Shown here: in pieces, positions 43,968 through 52,821 of the stretch
Layout: the number at the start of each line of letters is the position of its first letter
Position numbering within the stretch: position 1 is the stretch's first letter
Assembly: GCA_030747595.1 (NCBI GenBank)
Contig: JASLKK010000009.1
Span: forward strand, 1 to 64,000
Origin: Acidimicrobiales bacterium
Lineage (GTDB): Bacteria > Actinomycetota > Acidimicrobiia > Acidimicrobiales > MedAcidi-G1
Length of the DNA stretch: 64,000 bases
Direction of reading: 5' to 3'
Notes under the pieces: model-generated
The model's database searches: none
Told to the model about the DNA's origin: nothing
Seen by the model: the letters and a program-made list of their open reading frames with translations, nothing else
Made by a program: the position numbers and the translations under genes

Positions 43968-45404
43968 TCAGCCGCGTTCGGGGAGGTCGTATTCGGCCAT
44001 GTAGTACGGGGCGTCCTCGTCGAACACGGTCAGGGCTACCGGGTCTGCCACTACGCCCACCGGACGCACATCAGAACCGACCATGTCGGAGGCGTCGTCA
44101 CCCAACTCCAGCCGGGCAGCCTCTATGACGTCCAGCAGGCGTGTCACCACGTCAGGATGCTCGTCGACCACGTCAGCCCGTTCACCGACATCGGCGTTCA
44201 GGTCGTACAGGCGGACCCGCTCGTCGTTCCATTTGCGGACGTGGAGCTTCCATCGACCGACGCGTACAGCCTCGATGTTGCCGCCCAGAATAAAGAAGAA
44301 TGGGCGTTCACAGGGTCCATCGCCGCCGGTCAGCAGCGGACCAAGGTTCTGTCCGTCCAACGTCCGGTCGCCGGGCACATCGACACCGCACCAGTTGGCG
44401 ATGGTTGGGTAGAGGTCCATGGCGTTGGCGACATCGCTCACCACCTGACCGGCGGGAATCCGGCCTGGCCACCGCACGATGCAAGGCACCCGCTGGCCAC
44501 CCTCCCACGTGGTGCCCTTGGATGCCCGGAGCGGGCCGTTGCTGCCGCCACCGTCACGGGTCAATGCCCCGTTGTCGCTGGTGAACACCACGACGGTGTT
44601 GTCGTCCAGACCGAGATCTTGCAGCTCGCGCAGGATTACGTCGGTGGACCAGTCAATGCATCGCACCGCCGCTCCGTAGCGGCCGTTGCGTGACTCACGT
44701 ACGAAGCGGGTCTGCACGTAGATGGGCAGGTGTACGTAGAGGTGGGCCAGATACAGAAAGAAGGGTCGATCCCTGTTGTTCCGGAGGAACTGGACGGCGT
44801 CGGTGGCGTACCGCTCGGTCAATGCCGCCTGGTCGGGCTGCTCAGCAACCACGTCCTCGTCGAGCATGAGCGGCAGCGGCGGGCGCGGCTGAAACATCGG
44901 GGCATCATCGGGCAACGGCGTACCGAGCGACTCCATGACCTTCCGGTAGGGCTGGCCCTCCTGAGGGAAGGCTTGACGCCCCATGTCGTTGCTGTACGGC
45001 AGGCCGAACCAGCCGTCAAAGCCGTGTCGCGTGGGTAGGAACTCGGGTTGGTCGCCACAGTGCCACTTGCCAATGATCCGGGTGGCGTAACCGCCGTCCT
45101 GGAGGAGGCGGGCAATCGTGATCTCATCGGGGTGCAGTCCCTGGGCCTGACCCGGGAAGAGCACCGGCGCATTGTCGATGCTGCGACCACCGAAGCCGAC
45201 CCGTAAGGGGTAGCTGCCGGTGAGCATGGCAGCCCGTGACGGCGAACAGACCGGCGACGCCATGTAGAAGTCGGTGAAACGGACGCCCTCGTCAGCCATG
45301 CGGTCCAACGCCGGGGTGTCGTGCTGGGTTGACCCGTAGCACGACAGGTCGCCGTATCCGAGGTCGTCGCAATTGATGAGGATGACGTTTGGTCGTCGGA
45401 TCAT
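43968..45404 (-). CDS. Arylsulfatase-type sulfatase
   Basis: 478 residues from ATG 45404, with GGAGG eight bases upstream. VILINCDDLGYGDLSCYG binds calcium; C53-S-P-S-R57 (SPVCSPSRAAMLTGSYP) is the formylglycine site; IIGKWHCG and VVVFTSDNGALTRDG complete the active site. The GKTTWEGGQRVPCIVRWPG-like segment (KGTTWEGGQRVPCIVRWPGR) is typical of arylsulfatase A and glycan sulfatases. No signal peptide is visible, unlike most secreted sulfatases. Confidence 0.92.
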   Translation of the reverse strand: MIRRPNVILINCDDLGYGDLSCYGSTQHDTPALDRMADEGVRFTDFYMASPVCSPSRAAMLTGSYPLRVGFGGRSIDNAPVLFPGQAQGLHPDEITIARLLQDGGYATRIIGKWHCGDQPEFLPTRHGFDGWFGLPYSNDMGRQAFPQEGQPYRKVMESLGTPLPDDAPMFQPRPPLPLMLDEDVVAEQPDQAALTERYATDAVQFLRNNRDRPFFLYLAHLYVHLPIYVQTRFVRESRNGRYGAAVRCIDWSTDVILRELQDLGLDDNTVVVFTSDNGALTRDGGGSNGPLRASKGTTWEGGQRVPCIVRWPGRIPAGQVVSDVANAMDLYPTIANWCGVDVPGDRTLDGQNLGPLLTGGDGPCERPFFFILGGNIEAVRVGRWKLHVRKWNDERVRLYDLNADVGERADVVDEHPDVVTRLLDVIEAARLELGDDASDMVGSDVRPVGVVADPVALTVFDEDAPYYMAEYDLPERG

Positions 45405-45527
45405 GGGGCTGCCTCCACGACGATCATCGTGGCCGGAACGGTTGCCTGCCGAATCGGCGACCCAGATCGCTAATTCGAATCGAGATCCGAATCGAAGACG
45501 GGGAGGCGCCACCACTACGGTCGACCC

Positions 45528-46040
45528 ATGAGCGAAACAGGCAGTGCGAACCAGGGAACCAGCCAACGCGTGGAGATGGAGTGGGAGACCCCGTCACACG
45601 ACGAGATCATCGAGATCTCCAAGGGGCACGTGGCCGGCCTCGAGATGACCGACGACGATGCCGTGTGGTGTGTGGCCGGTATGCACCACGTGCTGCTTCA
45701 CACCATCGGACGGAAGACGGGCAAGGACCACAAAGTGGCACTGCCGTTCTGGCGCGACACCGACGGGCACCGGATCGTGGTCGGATCATTCGCCGGGGCC
45801 ACGAAGGACCCATCGTGGGTGCTGAACCTCCGAGACCGTGATGCCAACCCCCGGGTGAAGGTCCGGGTCCAGAACGGGATGTTTTGGTCCGAGCACCAAG
45901 TTCTGGATGCGGGCGATGAGCGCGACGCCCTGTGGGCGTCAATGCTCGCCGACAGGGCGTGGTATGCCGACTACCAGGCCAAAACTGATCGGACGATTCC
46001 GCTCGTGCGCCTCGCCGAGACGGAAGCCATCACCGACTAA
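45528..46040 (+). CDS. DDN-family F420-type nitroreductase/quinone reductase
   Basis: 170 residues. The family core is HHVLLHTIGRKTGKDHKVAL, then PFWRDTDGHRIVVGSFAGAT and PSWVLNLRDRDANPRVKVRV, matching deazaflavin (F420)-dependent nitroreductases such as Ddn. These proteins are largely confined to F420-making actinobacteria and chloroflexi, and this gene is part of the reason for assigning the window to an actinobacterium. Divergent from the sulfatase across 123 bp. Confidence 0.88.
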   Translation: MSETGSANQGTSQRVEMEWETPSHDEIIEISKGHVAGLEMTDDDAVWCVAGMHHVLLHTIGRKTGKDHKVALPFWRDTDGHRIVVGSFAGATKDPSWVLNLRDRDANPRVKVRVQNGMFWSEHQVLDAGDERDALWASMLADRAWYADYQAKTDRTIPLVRLAETEAITD

Positions 46041-46054
46041 TCCCAATCGCTCCG

Positions 46055-46957
46055 TCAGGCCAGGCGGCCAATGGACACCCGAAGAGGTGACTCGTCGGGC
46101 TCGGAGCCTTCGGGATCGAAGAACGGGCGCGTGCCCTGCACGGTGACTCGATGGCCGGATCGTTCGTAGGGCCAGTAGTCCCAGACGGCGAAATGCTGGA
46201 CCCGCCGGTTATCCCACAGCAGTACGTCGCACGGCTGCCAGCGGTGCCGGATCTGGAACTCGGGCCTAGTGCAGTGTTCGTGAAGCTCGGCCAGCAGCTC
46301 GCCGCCCTCAGCGCTGTCCATGCCGTCGATCGCCACCGTGAACGACGGATTAACAAAGAGGCTGCGGCGGCCCGTTTCGGGATGGGTCCGGACCACCGGA
46401 TGGACTGCTGAGGGCGTAGCGAGGGCCTCTTCACCGTCGCTCCGGTCGGCGTAACGCCCCGGGTACACATGAGCTGAGGCGTGGATGGCCGACAGGTCAC
46501 ACAACATCTCTCTGGTGGTGGCCGGCAAGGTGGCGTAGGCGGCCTCCATGTCGGCGAACAAGGTGTCGCCGCCCCCACACTGGGGCAGTAAATGGATCTG
46601 GAGCATGGTGGCCGATGGGGGCTCCTCGTCGCACGAAACGTCCGAGTGCCAGCCGTTGCCATTGGAGATGGAGGAGTCCCGGTCGGTCCGGATAACGAAC
46701 ACCGCAGGGTTCTCGTGCTCGGCCGGGGCGGCTGGATGGGTATGGAGTGGTCCGATGCGTAGGGCGAACTCGACCTGGGCGTCGGCCGTCAGGGGCGACT
46801 GGTCGCGGAAGGCCACCACGCCGTGCTCCAGCCACGCCCGGTGCACCAGTCTGAACGTCTCGTCGTCGATTCCGGATGCCAGGTCCACGCCGTGAATTTC
46901 GGCGCCGAATACCGGCGAAATGGGAACGATCTGAGGATCACCGGGGCCGCTAGTCAT
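46055..46957 (-). CDS. TauD/TfdA-family Fe(II)/2-oxoglutarate dioxygenase
   Basis: 300 residues from ATG 46957. Family markers are GAEIHGVDLASGIDDETF, VAFRDQSPL, iron ligands H104-x-D106 in NGWHSDVSCDEEPP, the segment HPVVRTHPETGRRSLFVNPS and the distal His/Arg in DNRRVQHFAVWDYWPYERSG with HRVTVQGTRP. Taurine, alkylsulfate or aryloxyacid dioxygenases share this pattern. It follows the SMP-30 gene by four bases. Confidence 0.9.
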   Translation of the reverse strand: MTSGPGDPQIVPISPVFGAEIHGVDLASGIDDETFRLVHRAWLEHGVVAFRDQSPLTADAQVEFALRIGPLHTHPAAPAEHENPAVFVIRTDRDSSISNGNGWHSDVSCDEEPPSATMLQIHLLPQCGGGDTLFADMEAAYATLPATTREMLCDLSAIHASAHVYPGRYADRSDGEEALATPSAVHPVVRTHPETGRRSLFVNPSFTVAIDGMDSAEGGELLAELHEHCTRPEFQIRHRWQPCDVLLWDNRRVQHFAVWDYWPYERSGHRVTVQGTRPFFDPEGSEPDESPLRVSIGRLA

Positions 46958-46961
46958 CGGA

Positions 46962-47825
46962 TCAGGGGCGGCCGGCAGCCCGATGTTCGACGCGAATGGT
47001 CCAGATGGCGCCACCGCCCACACCGACGGTGTCTTCAGCCCGTGCCCCGGGAGCGGTCACGCAGTGCAAGGTGAGACCGTCGCCACCCCCCAACATGCAG
47101 GCATACGCCTTCTGGGGCCGTTCGAGGTCCGGCATGGCGACCCTGTCGGTCACTTCGCCACCCTCTACAACCCTGACCACATCACCTCGGCCAGCATCAG
47201 CGATCCAAATGCCGCCCGCAGCGTCTAGGCAGCATCCGTCGGGCAGGATCCCCGGCGTCTCGGCCCACACCCGGCGCTCACCTAGCAGGCCTCCATCGAG
47301 GACTTCGAAGGCGGTCATTCGCGAGGCGAATGTCTCGCCGACGATGAGTGTTGAGCCATCCGGGGTGATAACTGACCCGTTGGGAAAGTCGAGGCCGCTC
47401 GGGCCGGCGAAGACCGAACCATCAGGACCGACGATGGCCAACGTGGCTGACATCGGGTTGGACCGGCCACCTTCAATGTCATAGCCGAAATTTCCGACGT
47501 AGGCCGTTCCGTCAGCAGCCACGACCATGTCGTTGCAGTGCCAGGTGGCGAGGTCCACAAGGTCGGCATGCACGCCTATCTGACCGTCGTGGACCCGCCA
47601 GACTTGGCGGGCCAGCATGGCCACGACCAGGAGATCGCCGTTCGGCAGCCACCCGAGCCCCGATGGTCGCTCGTCGCCCATGTCGACCATGGCCTCACGG
47701 GCCCCGTCGGCCGATATCGCGTAGATCCGATGCTGGTGGAAGTCGCTGTACCAGAGTCGCCCCTCGTGCCAACGCGGGCCTTCGCCGAAGTCCAGTCCGT
47801 CGACCAGCAGGGTGGGTTCGTGCAT
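46962..47825 (-). CDS. SMP-30/gluconolactonase/LRE-like lactonase
   Basis: 287 residues, six-bladed propeller. Metal ligands: E15 in GEGPRWHEGRLWYSDF, Asn in WHCNDMVVAADGTAYVGNFG and Asp in IWIADAGRGDVVRVV. PSGLGWLPNGDLLVV and GGPSNPM-type loops follow the family. It hydrolyses sugar or other lactones in calcium- or zinc-dependent fashion. Co-directional with the TauD gene, suggesting joint processing of one substrate. Confidence 0.88.
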   Translation of the reverse strand: MHEPTLLVDGLDFGEGPRWHEGRLWYSDFHQHRIYAISADGAREAMVDMGDERPSGLGWLPNGDLLVVAMLARQVWRVHDGQIGVHADLVDLATWHCNDMVVAADGTAYVGNFGYDIEGGRSNPMSATLAIVGPDGSVFAGPSGLDFPNGSVITPDGSTLIVGETFASRMTAFEVLDGGLLGERRVWAETPGILPDGCCLDAAGGIWIADAGRGDVVRVVEGGEVTDRVAMPDLERPQKAYACMLGGGDGLTLHCVTAPGARAEDTVGVGGGAIWTIRVEHRAAGRP

Positions 47826-47903
47826 CGGAGCCTCCGTCCGAGGGGACGTCGAGAATCTAGGTTCACAGGCGATCCGGACTTGAGACGGGCGGGCCCACCG
47901 GAA

Positions 47904-48485
47904 TCAGAATCCGAGCCGCTGTCTGTCGACGTCGGAGAGCCGACCGATCACTTCGCCGACATCGCCACGGGAAACAATGGTCTCGTCATGTTCGATGACT
48001 GAGCCGCTATGGAGTCCGGCCTCCTGCCAGTCGCGCAACCGCTGCCCACGCCCCTCGGTGTTCCGGGAGAACACGCCGCGAACCGAAACAGTCAGCGGGC
48101 CGACGTCGACCACCACCGCCGGCCGTCTCTTGGCCTCTGATTCTCCATCTTGGGCCCCGGCATTTTGCCTGTATCGGACCACTGCCGTGACGACGACGCC
48201 CGGTACGAGCTCGCGCTCCGCCGACACCTCGAACGGTTCGCCGTTCACCAATAGAGTCGGCGCGTCATCTGGCTGGTCGACCGAGCTGTTGCCAATGGCG
48301 ACGATGATGGGTCCGCCGTGGCGGTATGCAACCTGGGCGGTGACCACAGTTCCCGACTTCCAGTCAGGATCGGCCAGCCCGGCAGGGACCTCGTGGTAGC
48401 CCTCGGTTCCGTCGTGATGGCGCCAGTGCCAGAGGCCCCGTGGGTCGGGCCCGGATACGACGATCTTGGTCGGCCTGGCTCCCAT
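47904..48485 (-). CDS. Hypothetical protein (beta-rich)
   Basis: 193 residues from ATG 48485; the frame opens earlier. I do not recognise it. The sequence is made of short beta strands (TKIVVSGPDPRGLWHWRHHD, GTVVTAQVAYRHGGPIIVAIG, TLLVNGEPFEV, GVVVTAVVRYR) without a signal peptide or membrane segment, and ends with an acidic helix (GDVGEVIGRLSDVDRQRLGF). It is divergent from an MFS carrier and lies 78 bp upstream of the SMP-30 gene on the same strand. Confidence 0.6.
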   Translation of the reverse strand: MGARPTKIVVSGPDPRGLWHWRHHDGTEGYHEVPAGLADPDWKSGTVVTAQVAYRHGGPIIVAIGNSSVDQPDDAPTLLVNGEPFEVSAERELVPGVVVTAVVRYRQNAGAQDGESEAKRRPAVVVDVGPLTVSVRGVFSRNTEGRGQRLRDWQEAGLHSGSVIEHDETIVSRGDVGEVIGRLSDVDRQRLGF

Positions 48486-48570
48486 GTACTCAGTGTCCCA
48501 CCCGGCAGCGACACCGTACGCCGGGCTAGGAACGGGTCTATCGGGAGGCAGCCCGTAGCCTGCCGGCGTT

Positions 48571-49758
48571 ATGGGATTCCGGTCGCTTTCTCCGTACGTG
48601 TGGCCCATCTATGGCCCGTGGATGGCATCCAGCCTGGGAATGAGCATCCTGCTGGTCGCTCTGCCCATCGTTCTCGTGGGAGATGGCCACGGTTACACGG
48701 TGGCCGCCCTGGTGGCGGGGGCCGGGGGGGCGGGCGCCGCGCTTGCCGCCCTTCCCGTGGGCTGGTGCACCGACCGTTGGGGTCCGGCTCGGGTGGGCGC
48801 CGGCGCGCTTCTGGCCGTAATCGCTGCGTCGATTCTGATGGCCTCCATGGCCCGTCCCGTATTTCTCGGTCTAGGACACCTTGTGTTCGGCGGCGGCTCG
48901 CTCGGCGTGATGTTGTCGCGTCAGGCTGACCTAACCCGGCGGATTCCAATCACTCTTCGGGGTCGGGCCATGTCGCTCATGGGTGGGACGATGCGCTTCT
49001 CGGTCCTGATGGGAACGGCGGTCGGCGGGTTTCTGGTCGACGTGGCCGGGGCCCGGTGGACGTTCCTCATCGCAGGCGTCGGGGCCGCCATCGGACTGCC
49101 GGCGGTGCTCCCGGGCGTCCGGAATCCCGACTGGGAGATAGCCCCGGTTGGGGTGAAGGGCCCCCGCATGGCCTGGGTGATCCGGGCCAACAAAAGGCAC
49201 CTCTTGCACGCTGGGCTGTTCGGAATGTCATCGATGACCACTCGCGAGGGGCGAATGGTCCTCTTGCCTCTCGTAGGGGTGGCTCTGGACCTGCGACCGG
49301 CCACCATTGGCGTACTGGTGGCGTCGGGCTACGCCGCCGATCTCATCCTCTTTCCGGTCTCGGGGGCGCTCATGGATCGAGTCGGCCGGCTGGCCGCCAT
49401 GGTGCCCGCCTACGGCCTCTTGGCCGTAGGCCTGCTGTGCCTGCTTGTTGCCGACACAGCCACCGGTGTGCTGTTGGCCGGACTGGTCATGGGCCTCGGT
49501 AACGGCCTGAGCGCCGGATCCCTCTTTACTCTCAGTAGTGACTTGGCTCCCGAGGAGGGGACGGCCTCGTTTCTCTCGGCTGTCTCCATGGTGACCGACG
49601 TTGGAAGGGTGATCGGACCACTGCTCGTCGGTTTGGTGGCCGGTCGCTGGGGGTTGGATGCCGCAGCGGTGACCCTTGCCGTGGCCATGATGCTGGGCCT
49701 GGTCTGGTTGTCGGCCGTCGTCGGGGAGACCGGCGGCCGGACGGGGGACCGCCCGTAA
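48571..49758 (+). CDS. MFS transporter
   Basis: 395 residues with 11-12 membrane segments in two halves. Loop 2-3 motif DRWGPARVG and loop 8-9 DRVGRLAAMVPAYG are the Major Facilitator signatures. The amphipathic helices are rich in Gly and Ala, as in drug and metabolite exporters. No substrate can be deduced. The central loop (GVRNPDWEIAPVGVKG) is short. No clear Shine-Dalgarno precedes the ATG, so the transcript may be leaderless. Confidence 0.85.
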   Translation: MGFRSLSPYVWPIYGPWMASSLGMSILLVALPIVLVGDGHGYTVAALVAGAGGAGAALAALPVGWCTDRWGPARVGAGALLAVIAASILMASMARPVFLGLGHLVFGGGSLGVMLSRQADLTRRIPITLRGRAMSLMGGTMRFSVLMGTAVGGFLVDVAGARWTFLIAGVGAAIGLPAVLPGVRNPDWEIAPVGVKGPRMAWVIRANKRHLLHAGLFGMSSMTTREGRMVLLPLVGVALDLRPATIGVLVASGYAADLILFPVSGALMDRVGRLAAMVPAYGLLAVGLLCLLVADTATGVLLAGLVMGLGNGLSAGSLFTLSSDLAPEEGTASFLSAVSMVTDVGRVIGPLLVGLVAGRWGLDAAAVTLAVAMMLGLVWLSAVVGETGGRTGDRP

Positions 49759-49890
49759 CAGGACCAGTCCGATGGGCGCCACATCTGGATCACGACCGAG
49801 GCCGTGGGGTACGAAGCGAACGCCTACAAAGAACTGGCAGGATTAGACCTACCCACGTTGCAGGGTCTGGTCGACGACCCTTCCGCGTAG
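49759..49890 (+). pseudogene. Possible 3' coding remnant after the MFS stop
   Basis: Directly after the MFS stop the same frame stays open for 43 codons and reads like protein (HIWITTEAVGYEANAYKELA, then GLDLPTLQGLVDDPSA) before TAG 49888. There is no ATG; a GTG gives only 28 residues. It could be the end of a lost gene. Little more can be said. Confidence 0.3.
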
Positions 49891-49953
49891 TTCTGCCAAA
49901 CACCGCTTCGTTGACTCGACACAATTGACCGAACAATCCCAGGGAGGCACCAC

Positions 49954-50226
49954 GTGCACTTCGTCATTCATGCCCTTGATCGAGCCGGTGCCGGTGACCT
50001 GCGGGCCCGGACCCGTTCCGAACACCTCAGTTACGTCACCCAGTTCGATCTGGCATTCGGTGGGCCGATGTTGGACGATGACGGAGAAATGTGTGGATCT
50101 CTCATCGTGGTGCAGGCCGAGGATCGGGCGGCCGCCGAGGCGTTCGCCGCTGGGGACCCCTACGCCAAGGCAGGGCTATTCGAGCAGGTAACCATTACCG
50201 CCATGAAGCCCCTCCTGGGGAACTGA
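49954..50226 (+). CDS. YciI-family protein
   Basis: 90 residues from GTG 49954 with GGGAGG eight bases upstream. The YCII fold is shown by HFVIHALDRAGAGDLRARTR, SEHLSYVTQF, the conserved GGPMLDDDGEMCGSLIVVQA with a probable catalytic His-Asp arrangement, and AAGDPYAKAGLFEQVTI. These small dimeric proteins are likely dehydrochlorinase-like or monooxygenase-like enzymes; no specific role is known. Confidence 0.87.
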   Translation: MHFVIHALDRAGAGDLRARTRSEHLSYVTQFDLAFGGPMLDDDGEMCGSLIVVQAEDRAAAEAFAAGDPYAKAGLFEQVTITAMKPLLGN

Positions 50227-50292
50227 GTCTTCCGACCACGTTCGCCGAATATCGGGCTGGTGAGGAGTGGGCCGGCCCATCGACGCGCTGAG

Positions 50293-51084
50293 TCAGTCCA
50301 GGCTGGCCAGGAACTCCAGTAGGGCCGGGTTCACGACCTCGGGTTTCTCGAGGTTGGCGCTATGTCCGGCGCCCGGGACGACTACAAACGTTGATGGACC
50401 ACCTAGTCCCTCAGCGAGTTCCCGACCTTGAGCGATGTCGATGCCCATGTCGACGTCGCCGTGAAACGTGATGCTGGGACACGTGATCTCCCCGATGCGG
50501 TCGACGATCGAGTCACGTTCGAACAAGCACTCCTTGGCGGCAATCCACTGGCTGGGTGGCTTGGCCGTCCACTTCCCACGCCAGTAGCGGGCATCGGCGA
50601 AATCCGGACCGAAGAGGACCATCTGGAGGGCGTCGCCCATATCGCCGCTCAAGCCAAGAGTCAGTGCGGCATCGAAGAGGGCTTGGAAGCCTGCTCGGCC
50701 TTCTTCGGAGAAGACACCTGCCTCGGTGTCGACCAACACCAGGGCACGGACGCGCTCGGGGGCGGCAAGGGCGGCCCGCAGCGACAGGAAGCCACCCTGG
50801 GACATGCCGGCCAGCACGGCCTCAGAGATGCCCAGATGGTCCATGAGGCCCAACACGTCGGCGGCTAAATCCCAGTAGTCGAACGGTTCAGTGAACGTGG
50901 TTTGGCCCCAGCCCCGCTCGTCGTGGGCAATGACCCGCCAGCCGGCTTCAACCAAGGGGGTGACCTGGTGCTCCCACATTTCATGGCCCATGGTGAAGCC
51001 ATGGCTCAAGATGATGGCCGGCGAGTTCGGTTCACCCGAATCCTGATAGTGGATGTTCTGGCCGTTGACCATTGCGAATGGCAT
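50293..51084 (-). CDS. Alpha/beta hydrolase with Ser nucleophile
   Basis: 263 residues from ATG 51084, with GGAGG five bases upstream. Oxyanion strand ILSHGFTMGHEMWEHQV, DERGWGQT, nucleophile Ser in LAGMSQGGFLSLRAALA, acid in GDVDMGIDIAQG and base in VPGAGHSANLEKPEVV. It belongs to the large esterase/lactonase/3-oxoadipate enol-lactonase-like group. Substrate unknown. A short palindrome TGGGCCGGCCCA (50268-50279) lies between it and the convergent YciI gene. Confidence 0.86.
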   Translation of the reverse strand: MPFAMVNGQNIHYQDSGEPNSPAIILSHGFTMGHEMWEHQVTPLVEAGWRVIAHDERGWGQTTFTEPFDYWDLAADVLGLMDHLGISEAVLAGMSQGGFLSLRAALAAPERVRALVLVDTEAGVFSEEGRAGFQALFDAALTLGLSGDMGDALQMVLFGPDFADARYWRGKWTAKPPSQWIAAKECLFERDSIVDRIGEITCPSITFHGDVDMGIDIAQGRELAEGLGGPSTFVVVPGAGHSANLEKPEVVNPALLEFLASLD

Positions 51085-51195
51085 GGATCCTCCCGCGTTG
51101 TCCGGATCGGTTCGCTGGCAGCGGACCGAATCATGTCCTCCATTTACGGTAGCCACCTGGCCGACAAGGGGTTTGAGGGACCCTAGATTCAGGGG

Positions 51196-52260
51196 ATGGA
51201 TTCCCTGCTGGCCCCCGCCATATTCGGTGAAATCGAACTGGCCAACCGGGTGGTCATGGCCCCCATGACCCGCTCGCGGGCCACCGTCGACGGCGATGCC
51301 ACCGACCTGATGGCCGCCCACTACGGGGTCCGGGCCACAGCGGGGTTGATCGTCACCGAGGGGATCGCTCCAAGCGAGGTGGGCAAGGGCTACTGCCGGA
51401 CCCCGGTGCTTGACGGACCGCACCGCCTCGACGGTTGGCGCCGGATCACCGACGCCGTCCACGCTGGGGGCGGCCGGATCGTGGCACAGGCCATGCACTG
51501 TGGCCGGGTGGCCCACGCGGCCAACAAGGCACTTGGCGTCGAAACGGTGGCGCCGTCGGCCATTCAGGCGGCCGGGACCATGTACACCGATGCCGAGGGG
51601 ATGATGCCCTTCGATGAGCCACGTGCGCTCACCGCCGCCGAGGTGCGTTGCATTGTCGATGAGTACCGTCGGTTCGCTGCGCTATCAATGGAGGCTGGCT
51701 TCGACGGGGTGGAGGTGCACGCCACCAGTGGCTACCTCCCGGCCCAGTTTCTGTGCACGGGCACCAACCGCCGGACAGACGCCTACGGCGGGTCGCTCGA
51801 AGGGCGGATCCGGTTCCCGGTCGAGATTCTTGAGGCGGTGTCCGAAGAGATCGGTGCGGGACGGACCGGCCTACGAATCTGTCCTGGCAACCCGTTCAAC
51901 GACCTGGTGGATGACCGTCCCGAGGATGTCGAGGAGACGTTCCGGGCGTTTCTCATGGCCCTCCAGCCTCTCCGGCTCTCCTGGCTGCACGTGATCCGCC
52001 GACACGAGGGGCGCCTCGACAACCTGGCGTTGGCCCGGGAGCTACACGACGGCGCGGTCATCGCCAACGACTCCTACGACGGTCCGTCAGCCGATGCGGC
52101 GATCGCCTCGGGGAAGTGCGACGCCGTATCGTTCGGTCGCCACTATCTGGCCACCCCGGACCTAGTGACCCGCTTCGGCGCCGGTGACCAGCCAGACCCG
52201 TTCGATCACCGGACGCTGTATACGCCTGGGCCTGCCGGGTACACGGAACTTTCAGGATGA
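51196..52260 (+). CDS. Old yellow enzyme (NemA-like NADH:flavin oxidoreductase)
   Basis: 354 residues, one FMN TIM barrel. VVMAPMTRSRATVDGDATD, GGGRIVAQAMHCGRVAH, the substrate-binding loop VEVHATSGYLPAQFLCTGTN, NRRTDAYGGSLEGRIRFP and CDAVSFGRHYLATPDL are family marks. The common HGANGYL loop reads HATSGYL, so one of the usual His/Asn substrate-hydrogen-bonding residues is replaced by Ser. Enoate or nitro-compound reduction is expected. Confidence 0.87.
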   Translation: MDSLLAPAIFGEIELANRVVMAPMTRSRATVDGDATDLMAAHYGVRATAGLIVTEGIAPSEVGKGYCRTPVLDGPHRLDGWRRITDAVHAGGGRIVAQAMHCGRVAHAANKALGVETVAPSAIQAAGTMYTDAEGMMPFDEPRALTAAEVRCIVDEYRRFAALSMEAGFDGVEVHATSGYLPAQFLCTGTNRRTDAYGGSLEGRIRFPVEILEAVSEEIGAGRTGLRICPGNPFNDLVDDRPEDVEETFRAFLMALQPLRLSWLHVIRRHEGRLDNLALARELHDGAVIANDSYDGPSADAAIASGKCDAVSFGRHYLATPDLVTRFGAGDQPDPFDHRTLYTPGPAGYTELSG

Positions 52261-52295
52261 TCGTACGTAAGGGCAAGTCAGGAGATCAATCTTGC

Positions 52296-52305
52296 TACCA
52301 AGGTA
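52296..52305. promoter_or_regulatory. Possible MarR operator
   Basis: The inverted repeat TACC-AA-GGTA lies 22 bp before the MarR start, in an AT-richer stretch. MarR proteins usually bind short palindromes next to their own promoters. The repeat is short, so this is tentative. Confidence 0.3.
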
Positions 52306-52326
52306 AATGCTTTCTAGGGTGCTCGT

Positions 52327-52821
52327 ATGAACGCAGCGACCCTCGGGCTTCTCCTGACCCGGCTCGGACGTCTTAACGAACAGTTCCTGACTGACCACCA
52401 CCGTCGCCACGGCACAACGCCCGCAGAGGCAGCGGTGCTACTGATGCTGGCCAACACGACCGATGAGGCGGTTAGCCCGACGGTCATCGCCGACTGGATC
52501 GTTCAGACCTCCGGTGGCCTCACGGCCACCCTCAAACGACTCGAGGATCGAGGCTGGATCGAGAGACATCCCGACCCCGACGATGGACGAGGACGTCTGG
52601 TGACCCTTTCCGAGAGCGGACGGGACGCCAACGACGCGATATTCACCGACCTAGTTGACCGCTACAGCTTGGTGTTCGTCGATACCGACACCGACAGCGG
52701 TTTGGACGCTGTTCGCGATCTCATGCGCGGCTTCGAACGCCTAACCGGCGCCACTTCCAGCGCCTGGTGGACCCACCCGACCGACGTATCCCTCACCACG
52801 ACCACCGGGAGCCCTCGATGA
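52327..52821 (+). CDS. MarR-family transcriptional regulator
   Basis: 164 residues. Winged helix-turn-helix: TTPAEAAVLLMLANT, VIADWIVQTSGGLTATLKRL (recognition helix) and the wing DRGWIERHPDPDDGRGRLVT with LSESGR. The N- and C-terminal helices form the dimer. Its stop overlaps the next start (ATGA), placing it as the first gene of a three-gene unit with a TauD oxygenase and a propeller-like protein, which it probably regulates. Confidence 0.9.
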   Translation: MNAATLGLLLTRLGRLNEQFLTDHHRRHGTTPAEAAVLLMLANTTDEAVSPTVIADWIVQTSGGLTATLKRLEDRGWIERHPDPDDGRGRLVTLSESGRDANDAIFTDLVDRYSLVFVDTDTDSGLDAVRDLMRGFERLTGATSSAWWTHPTDVSLTTTTGSPR

